Below, piece after piece: positions 45,230 to 54,008 of a stretch of DNA of 64,000 bases. Source of the stretch: Acidobacteriota bacterium. GTDB taxonomy: Bacteria > Acidobacteriota > Terriglobia > Acidiferrales > UBA7541. The position numbers were made by a program, and so were the translations under genes. The DNA is taken from contig JABCYZ010000001.1 in the NCBI GenBank assembly GCA_013289955.1, positions 434,001-498,000 of the forward strand. Direction: 5' to 3'. Within the stretch, counting starts at the first letter, position 1, and each line of letters starts with the position of its first letter. The notes under the pieces were generated by a model that saw only the letters and a program-made list of their open reading frames with translations, ran no database searches and was not told the origin of the DNA.

Positions 45230-46846
45230 TTGCTCGACCGCCGTCATTTTCTTGTCTCCGCTGCAGCCGGTGCGGCGAGCGCGCCTTTTTTCGGCAGGGA
45301 CCTGCTCCGGGGGATGGCTGCGTCCGCCCCAGAGCTTTCTTCCCAGCTCGTCTACAGCGTGAAGGACTTCGGCGCAACCGGAAGCAAACAAGACGACGCG
45401 CGCCCCGCTCTGCAACAAGCTATCGATGCTTGCGGAAAATCCGGTGGTGGCACCGTCTATCTTCCACCTGGCGAGTACACCTCTGGCCAACTGCACCTCC
45501 GCTCGGGAGTGCGCCTCTATCTCGAGGCTGGCGCCACTCTCTTTGCTTCGCTCGACGGCGGCCAATTCGATCCCCCTCCTAAATCCGCGCTATTTATCGG
45601 TGAAGATCTGCACAACATCGCCCTCGAAGGCCGCGGCACGATTGATGGCCAAGCCTCCTACGTGTGGAAGCCCAACGACTTCAATGACTTCTACATTCGC
45701 CCCAATCAGCTCCAGATGGAGGCCGCAGGCAAGCCGCTACTCAGGGCATTTCCTGCCGGATACCCGACGGAGACGGTCAGTCCGCGCCTGGTTCTGCTGC
45801 TCGGCTGCCAGGATGTCCGCATCACGGGCCTCAAGTTCCTCCGATCGCGCAGCTGGACCATCAACCCCTACGCCTGCAAACGGATTGTCATCGATGGCGT
45901 TTACATTTATTCCAGCCCGAAGGAAGGCGTGTGGGCCGATGGCTTCGATCCGGACGGCTGCCAGGACGTCCGCGTTGCCAATTCCACCATCGAGACTGGC
46001 GACGACGCCATCGTCCTTTGGTCCTCGAATATCTGGGGGCCGGCGCTGCCCACCGAAAACGTCACGGTGACCAATTGCAGACTCTCCTCGGCCTCCAGCG
46101 CACTGAAATTCTGTGATGGCAATTCCAACGCCGTCCGCCGCGTCACCGTCGACAACGTCGTGATCACCAATTCGAATCGCGGACTGGCGTTCATGGTCTT
46201 CGACGGCGGCGTAGTCGAAGACGTCGTGATTTCCAATGTCTCCATCGAAACGCGCCGCTTCGACTGGTTCTGGTGGGGTGACGGCGACCCGATTCACTTC
46301 AACATCAAGCGTCGCAGCGAGATCGATGGAACCAGGCGCGACCACGAACCGCCGGCCGGCAAAATCAGAAACGTCTCGATCTCAAACGTGATTGCTCACG
46401 GAGCCGGCACATCGGCCATCAACGGTCATCCTGACAGCTGGCTCGAGAACATTCACCTCGACAACGTCCGGCTGTTTGTCTCGCACGATCCGGCAGCGCC
46501 CTACGAAAACACGCGCACCGCCGTCGTGCTCCGGCATGCTCGCAACTTTTCCATAAAGGATTCCGAGATTCGTTGGGAGCAGCCGCACTCGGCCACGTGG
46601 CAATCCGGTTTCACGGCAGAAGATGTCGAGGACCTGCGACTCGACACCGTGGATGTGGAGGCCGCGCCTGCATCGGGCGCTTCGGTGGTCGAGCTGACGA
46701 ACGCCTCCGTCGCCGTGTTGCAATCTCTCGGCGCGGAAACCATACATCTCAGGGGGAAAGCCACACGCGATATCCGGCTCCTGCAGACCGACGCAAAAGT
46801 CTCGGCGGGCTCTGAGGTCCGTAGGAACGCCGTGCTTCGGCAGTAA
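45230..46846 (+). CDS. glycoside hydrolase family 28 (polygalacturonase-like), Tat-exported
   Basis: The start is a TTG with GGGAGGTG a few bases upstream. The N-terminus reads MLDRRHFLVSAAAGAASAPF, a Tat signal with its RR motif. The 538-residue product is a right-handed beta-helix with the GH28 features WADGFDPDGCQD and ETGDDAIVLWS holding the paired catalytic Asp residues. They sit at the usual spacing after the VKDFGATGSKQDDARPALQQAIDAC entry helix. The His of the third classical GH28 motif is not obvious. Such enzymes cleave pectins or rhamnogalacturonan. Export through Tat suggests folding with a cofactor or disulfides in the cytoplasm. Confidence 0.85.
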   Translation: MLDRRHFLVSAAAGAASAPFFGRDLLRGMAASAPELSSQLVYSVKDFGATGSKQDDARPALQQAIDACGKSGGGTVYLPPGEYTSGQLHLRSGVRLYLEAGATLFASLDGGQFDPPPKSALFIGEDLHNIALEGRGTIDGQASYVWKPNDFNDFYIRPNQLQMEAAGKPLLRAFPAGYPTETVSPRLVLLLGCQDVRITGLKFLRSRSWTINPYACKRIVIDGVYIYSSPKEGVWADGFDPDGCQDVRVANSTIETGDDAIVLWSSNIWGPALPTENVTVTNCRLSSASSALKFCDGNSNAVRRVTVDNVVITNSNRGLAFMVFDGGVVEDVVISNVSIETRRFDWFWWGDGDPIHFNIKRRSEIDGTRRDHEPPAGKIRNVSISNVIAHGAGTSAINGHPDSWLENIHLDNVRLFVSHDPAAPYENTRTAVVLRHARNFSIKDSEIRWEQPHSATWQSGFTAEDVEDLRLDTVDVEAAPASGASVVELTNASVAVLQSLGAETIHLRGKATRDIRLLQTDAKVSAGSEVRRNAVLRQ

Positions 46847-46946
46847 GACCTGCACTCCGCTGGATTCGCGATGTGTTCTGCTTTCTCGCATCCCTTTAAA
46901 ACCCAAGCAGATCGCGACGCCCGTCGTGTTTATGGGTAGGTTTGGC

Positions 46947-47954
46947 TCAAAAAGGAAGGGCCGAGAAGTCCACGTTGCCGCCGGAGAAGATCACACCCAA
47001 TTTCGGCGCACCGCCGTCCGCTCGCGCGGGCAGATTGAGTTCGGCCACGGCTCCCGGCCTAAGCAGGGGAGCGATGGCCACCGCGCTGCTCGGTTCAATG
47101 ATAATTTTCATGCGTTCCCAGACCAGCCGCATAGCCGCGATAATCTCTTCCTCGCTGACCAGCAGGACGCGGTCGAGAAGCCCCCGCAGGATTGCGAAGG
47201 TCCTCGGCGCGAGCGAGGCGCGAAGGCCGTCGGCGATCGTGTCGCTGGAATCGAGCGATTGCAGAACGCCAGTGGCAAGCGAACGATAGGCGTCGTCGGC
47301 GCGCGCCGGCTCGCAGCCCAGGATGCGGAGGTCGGCGCGCATGGCTTTCGCAGACAAGCAAGTGCCGCTGAGCAGTCCGCCGCCGCTTACCGGGGCGAAA
47401 ACGGCGTCAATGTCCGGAATTTCCTCGAGAAGTTCCTTTGCCGAAGTGGCTTGCCCCGTGATGATGCGGTCGTTGTCGTAAGGATGGATCAAAATCGCCC
47501 CGGTTTCCGCCTGCACGCGCGCGGAAGTCTCTTGCCGGGAAGTGATGGTCGGCTCGGAAAACGTAATTCGTCCGCCGTAGCTTTCAACAGCGCGGCACTT
47601 CACGGCCGGCGCATTTTTCGGCATGACAATATAAGCAGGCACTCCGCGCCAGGCCGCGGCGCAGGCCACCGCCGCGCCATGGTTGCCGCTCGAGGGCGTC
47701 ACAATGCCACGCGCGGCTTCCACATCGCTCAAGGAAAGAATCGCGTTTGCCGCCCCGCGAATTTTGAACGATCCCGTTTTCTGAAAATTGTCGCACTTAA
47801 AGAAAAATCGGGCTCCCGCGATGGTGTTGAGCGAGTGCGAGGTGAGAACGGGAGTGCGGTGAATGCGCGGGGTGATGCGCGCGTGCGCCTCACAGATGGC
47901 CTCCCAGGTCGGTGCCAGAAAAGTCTTGGATTCGGCTTGTGGTGCTGTGCTCAT
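46947..47954 (-). CDS. PLP-dependent threonine/serine dehydratase family protein
   Basis: The 335-residue fold-type II PLP enzyme has Lys64 in KTGSFKIRGA for the Schiff base, SSGNHGAA for phosphate and carboxylate contact, and APVSGGGLLSG for the PLP phosphate. The C-terminal regulatory ACT domain of biosynthetic IlvA is missing, so it is of the short catabolic or serine-racemase-like type. It could deaminate serine or threonine, act on hydroxyaspartate, or racemise serine. No pathway partner is adjacent. It converges with the GH28 gene. Confidence 0.87.
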   Translation of the reverse strand: MSTAPQAESKTFLAPTWEAICEAHARITPRIHRTPVLTSHSLNTIAGARFFFKCDNFQKTGSFKIRGAANAILSLSDVEAARGIVTPSSGNHGAAVACAAAWRGVPAYIVMPKNAPAVKCRAVESYGGRITFSEPTITSRQETSARVQAETGAILIHPYDNDRIITGQATSAKELLEEIPDIDAVFAPVSGGGLLSGTCLSAKAMRADLRILGCEPARADDAYRSLATGVLQSLDSSDTIADGLRASLAPRTFAILRGLLDRVLLVSEEEIIAAMRLVWERMKIIIEPSSAVAIAPLLRPGAVAELNLPARADGGAPKLGVIFSGGNVDFSALPF

Positions 47955-48262
47955 GAGCCCGCCTGCGCGTCGTGAATAGATCTTGACCGCTGCGAATGCA
48001 GCGGCACGAGGAAGATTATGGCATACGGAATAGTTCTACCGGGTTTGGCAGCCGAAAACCTCGGAACACGTGAGCAGGCCAATGTGGCAGCGGGCAAAAT
48101 GCCGGCTTCCCCTGGAGTTCGATCCCGTCATGCGCGCCAGGGCGCGTGTGTCTCTCGCTGGCGGAAAATCCGGAGAGAAAGAAAATTGTTCTGCGTGGCG
48201 ATTGCGAGGTACTATCTTCGCGGTTTTCAGCGAAGGGAAAGGCAGGTTGCCAAGGAGAGCCG
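47955..48262. other. divergent region between dehydratase and carboxylesterase genes
   Basis: About 300 bases separate the two divergent starts. Open frames run through it but none has a ribosome site or conserved look. It presumably holds both promoters; I did not find a clear pair of boxes. Confidence 0.4.
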
Positions 48263-49855
48263 ATGAGGATTCCCGCGAAAAGCGTTGGGCAGGCAACCGC
48301 AAAGCGAGCCTCACTTGCAGTCCTGGTGCTGGCGGGAATGAGCATGGTTGCTGCAGCCCAAGTGCCCACCGAGGCTGGGAGCGTCGAAGGCTCCACGAGC
48401 TCGGATGGAAACGTGCAAATATTCAAGGGGATTCCGTATGCCGCGCCTCCTGTTGGGGCGTTGAGATGGAAAGAGCCGCAACCAGTGGGGATATGGGCAG
48501 GAGTGCGCAAGGCCACGGAGTTCGGCGCGCGCTGCATGCAGGGAAACGTATACGGAGATATGGTGTTTCGCGACGCGGGGCCGAGCGAGGATTGCCTTTA
48601 CTTGAATGTGTGGACGCCGAAGACGTCGCCGGATGCAAAGCTGCCCGTGATGGTATGGATTTACGGCGGAGGTTTTCAGGCCGGTGCCACCTCCGAGCCA
48701 CGGCAGGAAGGCGAACACCTCGCGCACAAGGGCGTTGTGGTGGTGAGCATGAACTACCGCCTGGGAATTTTTGGATTTTTCTCGCACCCCGAGTTGACCA
48801 AGGAATCGCCACATCAGGCTTCCGGGAACTACGGTTTGCTGGACCAAGCGGCGGCCCTGCGATGGGTGCGCAAGAATATCGCCGCGTTCGGCGGCGATCC
48901 TGAGAATGTAACCATCTTCGGAGAGTCGGCAGGCTCGTTTTCGGTGAGCGCGCTTATGGCTTCGCCGGTTTCGAAGGGATTGATCCATCGCGCGATTGGC
49001 GAGAGCGGCGCTTTCTTCGGCAGGACGCTGCCTCCGAAGCCGCTGCCGGAGAGCGAACAAGATGGCGTCAAATTTGCCGCCTCGATGGGAGCCGGTAGTC
49101 TGGAAAAACTGCGGGCGATGAGTTCGCAGGAAACGCTCGATGCTGCCTCAAAAGGCAAAAACGCGTTCCACTTCGGTCCGAATATTGACGGCTACTTCTT
49201 CCCGGAGAACCCTGCGGGAATTTATGCGAAAGGCAACGAAGCGCACATCGCCCTGCTCGCAGGATGGAATCACGACGAAGCGAACTATCACATTTTTTTT
49301 GGAACGGACCCGCCAACCAAGGAAAATTTCGCCAAGAAAATCAGTCAAACGTTTGGAGACAAGGCGACGGAAGTGCCGAAGCTCTTTCCAGCAGAAACGG
49401 ACGAGCAAGCGAAGGCTTCCGCCGATCTCCTAGCCACGGCAGACTTCATCGGTTACGGCACCTGGAAGTGGATCGAACTGCAGGCGAAGTTGGACGCTGC
49501 GCCCGTTTACCGCTACGAGTTCGACGACGCCCCGCCCCGCGCGGTTTCGGATCCTGCGACGATGGACCCTCCTCGCGCGAACCATTCGGCGGAAATCGAG
49601 TTTGTGTTCGGAATGCTCGACTCCAAGAAACTTCCCTGGCGCCCCGAGGACTATCAGTTATCCGAGCGTATGGGCTCGTATTGGACGAACTTTGCCAAGA
49701 CTGGCAATCCCAATGGCCCGGGCTTACCTCAGTGGCCCGCATACGGCGCAAAGGACGGCTATGAGGTGATGCACCTCGCCGCCAAGCCCGAAGCAACCCC
49801 GGATCAGCAGCGCGCACAGTACGAATTACTGGACAAGTTTTCCGCAAAGCCGTAG
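48263..49855 (+). CDS. secreted type-B carboxylesterase
   Basis: The start at 48263 has AAGGAG five bases upstream. The 530-residue protein has a signal peptide (ends near VAAAQ) and the type-B (cholinesterase-like) fold. The oxyanion loop YGGGF lies at 134-138 and the active Ser222 in GESAGSF; the Glu is probably in the EANYHIFFG region and the His in ANHSAEIEFVFG. SEDCLYLNVWTP at about 108-119 is the family signature. The enzyme hydrolyses carboxylic esters, perhaps plant or lignin-derived ones in the periplasm. Confidence 0.9.
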   Translation: MRIPAKSVGQATAKRASLAVLVLAGMSMVAAAQVPTEAGSVEGSTSSDGNVQIFKGIPYAAPPVGALRWKEPQPVGIWAGVRKATEFGARCMQGNVYGDMVFRDAGPSEDCLYLNVWTPKTSPDAKLPVMVWIYGGGFQAGATSEPRQEGEHLAHKGVVVVSMNYRLGIFGFFSHPELTKESPHQASGNYGLLDQAAALRWVRKNIAAFGGDPENVTIFGESAGSFSVSALMASPVSKGLIHRAIGESGAFFGRTLPPKPLPESEQDGVKFAASMGAGSLEKLRAMSSQETLDAASKGKNAFHFGPNIDGYFFPENPAGIYAKGNEAHIALLAGWNHDEANYHIFFGTDPPTKENFAKKISQTFGDKATEVPKLFPAETDEQAKASADLLATADFIGYGTWKWIELQAKLDAAPVYRYEFDDAPPRAVSDPATMDPPRANHSAEIEFVFGMLDSKKLPWRPEDYQLSERMGSYWTNFAKTGNPNGPGLPQWPAYGAKDGYEVMHLAAKPEATPDQQRAQYELLDKFSAKP

Positions 49856-49905
49856 ATCGCGCCTTGCCGCGGTTTTGCTGGCGCGGCCCGTGCCGCTACG
49901 CCAGG

Positions 49906-50469
49906 TCAGGAGGCGTGGACGGCCTCAGGATGGAACTTGATCGCGGCGGCGATCGTCAGCACGATGAAGATGGCCATCAAGACCGCTTGGCTGATCAGGA
50001 ACGGCGGTTCATTTCCGTTGGGCGCCAGGGCATGCAGCGCTGGCACCTTCATAAAGAGCTGCGCCACCAATACAAACACGTTGAGGTAGAGCGCTATCGA
50101 AGCCGTAACGGCGTAAATCTTGCGCCATGCGCCGGCGAGGTGCTTGACGTAGCGCGCAGGAATGGCCACGGCAAGGATGGCGAGCGAAACGATTCCCACA
50201 ATGATCCCGGGCGTCACGCCATGGAACGGGAAGAAGAATCCGGTGATGCTGGTGAGTGCGGTGGTGGTCAAAAACAGGGCGGTCCAGCCATCCAGGCGTT
50301 TCCCGGCAATCATTCCAAAGACAGCAAGGAACCCCGAGAAGATGCCGATCAGACTCAACAGCACGTGAAAAACTGTGAAAGGCGTCATACCGAAGATCAC
50401 CGGTTCCTCCTTTGAGTAGAGTTCCCCTTTGATGATCCAGGTCGGCGGAAGTGGTGTAGTTTTCTGCAT
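49906..50469 (-). CDS. five-helix integral membrane protein of unknown function
   Basis: The 187-residue product (from ATG at 50469) has five hydrophobic stretches: TVFHVLLSLIGIFSGFLAVFGMI, ALFLTTTALTSITGFFFPF, GIIVGIVSLAILAVAIPA, YAVTASIALYLNVFVLVAQLF and AVLMAIFIVLTIAAAI. The second loop carries FPFHGVTPG. A longer reading to 50643 adds a basic stretch and is less likely. The ribosome site is weak. No family known to me; the five-helix pattern recalls small heme- or cation-binding membrane proteins, but no paired His is conserved enough to claim that. Confidence 0.65.
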   Translation of the reverse strand: MQKTTPLPPTWIIKGELYSKEEPVIFGMTPFTVFHVLLSLIGIFSGFLAVFGMIAGKRLDGWTALFLTTTALTSITGFFFPFHGVTPGIIVGIVSLAILAVAIPARYVKHLAGAWRKIYAVTASIALYLNVFVLVAQLFMKVPALHALAPNGNEPPFLISQAVLMAIFIVLTIAAAIKFHPEAVHAS

Positions 50470-50725
50470 TTGCGGCTGGTTTGCAATCCTCTTTCGCACC
50501 CTGCCGCCTCCTGAAGCCCGCCGGGGAGCCCTGGCAACTTGCCCGATTCGATGGATGGGCTGGTGCGTAAGCGGATTCGAACGATCGCAGTAGCCCGGAG
50601 TCGAAGTACCCCTAGTACTAAGGATTGATGCTTGACCGCACAACCAGGTCTGCTACGCTGAACTGCCCCTTCTCCTACGACCCCGAGGGTCGCTTCCTTA
50701 CTTCCCTCGCCTTGAGGAGGACATT

Positions 50726-51073
50726 ATGCAAACTGCAGAACGCAGACAACTTACGCGCCACACTCTTCGCACGCCGCTGCGATTTCGATCTACCGGGGTG
50801 GCCGCCGACAAGAGCGACCATTTCACCGAAGCACTGAACATCTCGCGCGGCGGCTTTTATTTTGCCTCATCGGCGCCGCTGCAAGTCGGCATGCCGATTG
50901 AAGTGACCATCCGCATTCCCGGGGAAGTGGCGGGGACGCAATCCGAAGAGATGTACTGCACCGCACGGGTCGTTCACGTGAAAAATGAGGCCTATGCCGA
51001 TGGCCGCATCGGTTTTGGAGCCGAAATCGTGAAGTTCAGCTCCGCTCCACCGCCGGAGCCCTGGCTGTCCTAG
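50726..51073 (+). CDS. PilZ domain protein with intact cyclic-di-GMP motifs
   Basis: The ATG has AGGAGG seven bases upstream. The 115-residue product has RRQLTR (RxxxR-like) at residues 6-11 and NISRGGFYF (NxSxxG) at about 38-46, so both cyclic-di-GMP contacts are plausible, unlike in the tandem copies at 37 kb. The rest is a typical PilZ barrel with GMPIEVTIRIPGEV. It stands alone between a divergent membrane protein and a convergent VOC gene. Confidence 0.85.
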   Translation: MQTAERRQLTRHTLRTPLRFRSTGVAADKSDHFTEALNISRGGFYFASSAPLQVGMPIEVTIRIPGEVAGTQSEEMYCTARVVHVKNEAYADGRIGFGAEIVKFSSAPPPEPWLS

Positions 51074-51167
51074 ATAGCCGCGCAAAGCAGCACCTATAGC
51101 CAAGCACTCGGAAGAATTGCCCTTCGACCTATGTCCTCTCCCCCCGGGCGGTCTGTCACTCTCGCCG

Positions 51168-51530
51168 CTAATCGGTTTTTCCCCCGAGGTTAAGGGCAGT
51201 TGGATGCTTCGGTTGATAGAGGCCGATTTCCGATCGACTGGGCAATCTAATCCTGGTTATTGATCCCCATCTTTCTTCCTGAACCGCTGAGCAGGTGACG
51301 CCCTTTTCAGCAAGCGCAGCCATTTCGGATTTCAGGTCATCGCACAGGAAATAGAGCTCCTGCTGCCCATTCTTGTCCGAAGGATGGAACGCGGCCTCCG
51401 AGGGCGGAAGCGCGAAGATCAGCCAGCCGTGGCCTGCGTCGACGGAGTCAAATCCGAGAACGTCCTTGAAAAAGGCACGATCCGCCTCGGCATCCTTGGT
51501 ATAGACGATTACATGAGCTCCTGAAATCAT
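51168..51530 (-). CDS. VOC (glyoxalase/bleomycin resistance fold) protein
   Basis: The 120-residue protein has the babba-babba frame of the vicinal oxygen chelate superfamily: VIVYTKDAEADRAFFKDVLGF, WLIFALPPSEAAFHP, ELYFLCDDLKSEMAALAEKGV and SEIGLYQPKHP. A GGGGGAG ribosome site supports the start. Metal residues are not fully clear. It may act on a small metabolite or bind an antibiotic. Confidence 0.82.
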   Translation of the reverse strand: MISGAHVIVYTKDAEADRAFFKDVLGFDSVDAGHGWLIFALPPSEAAFHPSDKNGQQELYFLCDDLKSEMAALAEKGVTCSAVQEERWGSITRIRLPSRSEIGLYQPKHPTALNLGGKTD

Positions 51531-51587
51531 GTACTCCCCCTATAAAGGACCTTTCCCGAGTATACCGGTGCACCGAAGCATCCTGTT

Positions 51588-54008
51588 TCATGGTTTGCGT
51601 GCGGGAATGTTTATCGTGGTCTTTGAGCTACCGGCGTTTTCGAACCGGTCGTACGCGCGCACCGCAATGGTGTGCTCTCCGGAGGACAGACTGCTGAGCG
51701 TGAATTCGTAATGCTCGTCAGGAGCGTCGCTGATCCCACCGGCTGGCGTAACAAGAGTCCATTCCCCGCCATCAACGCTATATTGAGCCCGTTCAATGGC
51801 ACTGGAAGCATCTTTAGCGACGAACTGGACCATCGGCAATTCGGTATGCGCCGGCTGACTACCCTCGGAGGTCCTGAAGGATACTTTCAGTCCTTCGATG
51901 ACCGGCGGAGTGTTGTCCACTTCGAAGCGTTCGCTTTCGCGTTCCGTTTTGAGGGCCGTGGCCGGCGGATTCGAAGGCGCGTCGGTCGCGATAATTTTGA
52001 GGTAGTACGCGCCATCGGGAAGGGTGGTCGTGTCCCAGGAATAAAATTTTTGATCGAGATTGTCCTTCAGCAGTCTCCACTCACGTTCGTTTTCGCCGCG
52101 GCAGTAAACGGAATAACGCAAGTCGTCGTCGTTATCATCGTGGGCGCTCCACAAAACGGACTGGTAGCCCTTCTCCCGGAAGCCTTGCGGGGGCTGTTCG
52201 AATTTTGCCGGAGTCGTGGTTTGCGCGATGAAAATGTTGGGAGCATTCGGTGTTGGCGGCATTTTCAGCGCCACGCTTGGCGCCTGGCCTGTCGATAGGA
52301 TCGTATTTCCTTGCGCTCGCACGCCGGGGTCTTGCAACAAGACGGCGTCGATGACCGGGGCCACGTTCCGCGGCAGATAGGCGAGGCTCACCCAATTAAT
52401 GCCGTCGCCGGGCCGGCCATCGTGAATAACCGCTTTCCATTGGAAAAATCTAGCACTCGGCGCTTCGACGGCGCTGCCCGGTTTCGAATAGGGACCGAAC
52501 CAGCGCGACCATTCCTTGCCGGGATCTTCTGTGTTGCCGGCGCGGACGAAAAATTCCAGCCGCGGTTCGCCGGCGCTTAGGGAATTAGCAGAAGCAGTGG
52601 CACCTGCTGGCGGCGGACCCCACCAATCCAGCCTCCCCCACTGCGAGAAAAGTTGCGCGTCAAACGACCGCGATTCGTAGGTGCCTTCCGGCTCGTATTC
52701 GGGCCCGACGGAGAAAACTTTCCCCGGATTCGCCGTGCACAAATAAACCTTGCCGCCTGCATTGCGCGCGATGCCGGTGATCTGCGCGGAGCCCGCTTTG
52801 GCCAGTTGCGCAAACACGCCGTGGCCGTCGATGGCCAGCAGCGCACCATTGTTGCCAGTACCCGCAAGAACACGGCCGTCAGAAGCGAAGCCGAGCGAAT
52901 AGACGACGTCGTCACGCGAGGTCCAGAGCTCATCCGGCGCTCCGTCCGGAGAAATCCGGTAGATGCTGCTTGAAAGTATCGGCGGAAAAGCAACAAACGG
53001 TGTGGATTGCTGGAGCTGGCCAGAAACCGCGCCGGTAATGCCGCTGGCGCTGCTGGTAAATGTTGTGGTTCCTTGCGGCGAGGCGATGATCGTGGTCGAA
53101 GGCGCGGAGCTGGTGCGCTGTTTCTCGCCGATAGCGGCTACGTAAATGGAGCCATCGGGAGCCACAGCCAGGGAAGTGATTTCGCGCTTGGACGTTTCAT
53201 AAAGCACGAACCCTTCGCCTAGAGGTGCCGCTGCCGGGGAATCTTTATCCTTGCGCGGAGATTTTGCATCCGGGCGTGTGATGCGCAGAACGCGTCCGTT
53301 GGGCTCGCTGCCGGCTAGAAGATTCTTGTTCGCGTCGAAAGCAAGAACACGGATGTGGGCTTCGTCGCTAGCATAGAAAAGTTCGCCTTTGCCATCCGGC
53401 GCGACGGCGAAGACCTGGCCTTTGTCGCCCGTCGCGACATACAAAATGCCGTCGGAGCCGAAAGCGATGTCCCAGATATATTTTGTTTTGGGATCGAAAA
53501 AGACGGATTTTTCGCCGGAGGCAGAAACGCGATAGACCTTGCCGTCCGGTGAAGTGGCCACGTAAAGCGCGCCTTTGGAATCGAAGGTGATCGATTGGGC
53601 TACGAGATCGGCGGATTCAAAAACTGTGGTTGGTTTGCCGCCGTTATCGAAGCGAAAAACTTTTGCTGGTGAGCCACCGGCTGCGTAAAGAGCGCCTTTG
53701 GGGTCCAGCCGCAGCGACCAAAGATAAGACGCGTCGGCATCCGCGACCAATGTGAATTTTGGCGCGAGTTCCAACCGGCCGTCGCTGCGAACGGCTACGC
53801 CGTGGGCGGTGCCTTTGAGAAATTCGTCGTAGGTGGTTTGCAGCCAGCGGCGCGTATGCTCTGCGTGCAGAGAGGAAAAGGAGGAAAGAAAGAAGTAAAG
53901 AAGCAACGACAGGGAGCCGATCCGTCTGAACGCGCGCGCCGCGCGCGAGAGTGGATGCTTGTGCGTTATGGAGTTCGTGTGCTTACGCTTTGGCATTTGC
54001 ATGATCAC
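51588..54008 (-). CDS. secreted beta-propeller with C-terminal FN3/Ig-like domains
   Basis: The 806-residue product starts at a GTG overlapping the stop of the S55 gene upstream (GTGA). It has a basic N-terminus followed by a signal-type helix (LSLLLYFFLSSFSSLHA). The first 400 residues form a propeller with repeats such as GALYAAGGSPAKVFRFD, GALYVATSPDGKVYRV, GILYVATGDKGQVFAV and SIYVAAIGE. The C-terminal half has Ig/FN3-like strands (YSVYCRGENEREWRLLKDNL, DNTPPVIEGLKVSF). Tight coupling to an S55-like peptidase points to a common role at the cell surface or in the periplasm. The ligand is unknown. Confidence 0.85.
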   Translation of the reverse strand: MIMQMPKRKHTNSITHKHPLSRAARAFRRIGSLSLLLYFFLSSFSSLHAEHTRRWLQTTYDEFLKGTAHGVAVRSDGRLELAPKFTLVADADASYLWSLRLDPKGALYAAGGSPAKVFRFDNGGKPTTVFESADLVAQSITFDSKGALYVATSPDGKVYRVSASGEKSVFFDPKTKYIWDIAFGSDGILYVATGDKGQVFAVAPDGKGELFYASDEAHIRVLAFDANKNLLAGSEPNGRVLRITRPDAKSPRKDKDSPAAAPLGEGFVLYETSKREITSLAVAPDGSIYVAAIGEKQRTSSAPSTTIIASPQGTTTFTSSASGITGAVSGQLQQSTPFVAFPPILSSSIYRISPDGAPDELWTSRDDVVYSLGFASDGRVLAGTGNNGALLAIDGHGVFAQLAKAGSAQITGIARNAGGKVYLCTANPGKVFSVGPEYEPEGTYESRSFDAQLFSQWGRLDWWGPPPAGATASANSLSAGEPRLEFFVRAGNTEDPGKEWSRWFGPYSKPGSAVEAPSARFFQWKAVIHDGRPGDGINWVSLAYLPRNVAPVIDAVLLQDPGVRAQGNTILSTGQAPSVALKMPPTPNAPNIFIAQTTTPAKFEQPPQGFREKGYQSVLWSAHDDNDDDLRYSVYCRGENEREWRLLKDNLDQKFYSWDTTTLPDGAYYLKIIATDAPSNPPATALKTERESERFEVDNTPPVIEGLKVSFRTSEGSQPAHTELPMVQFVAKDASSAIERAQYSVDGGEWTLVTPAGGISDAPDEHYEFTLSSLSSGEHTIAVRAYDRFENAGSSKTTINIPARKP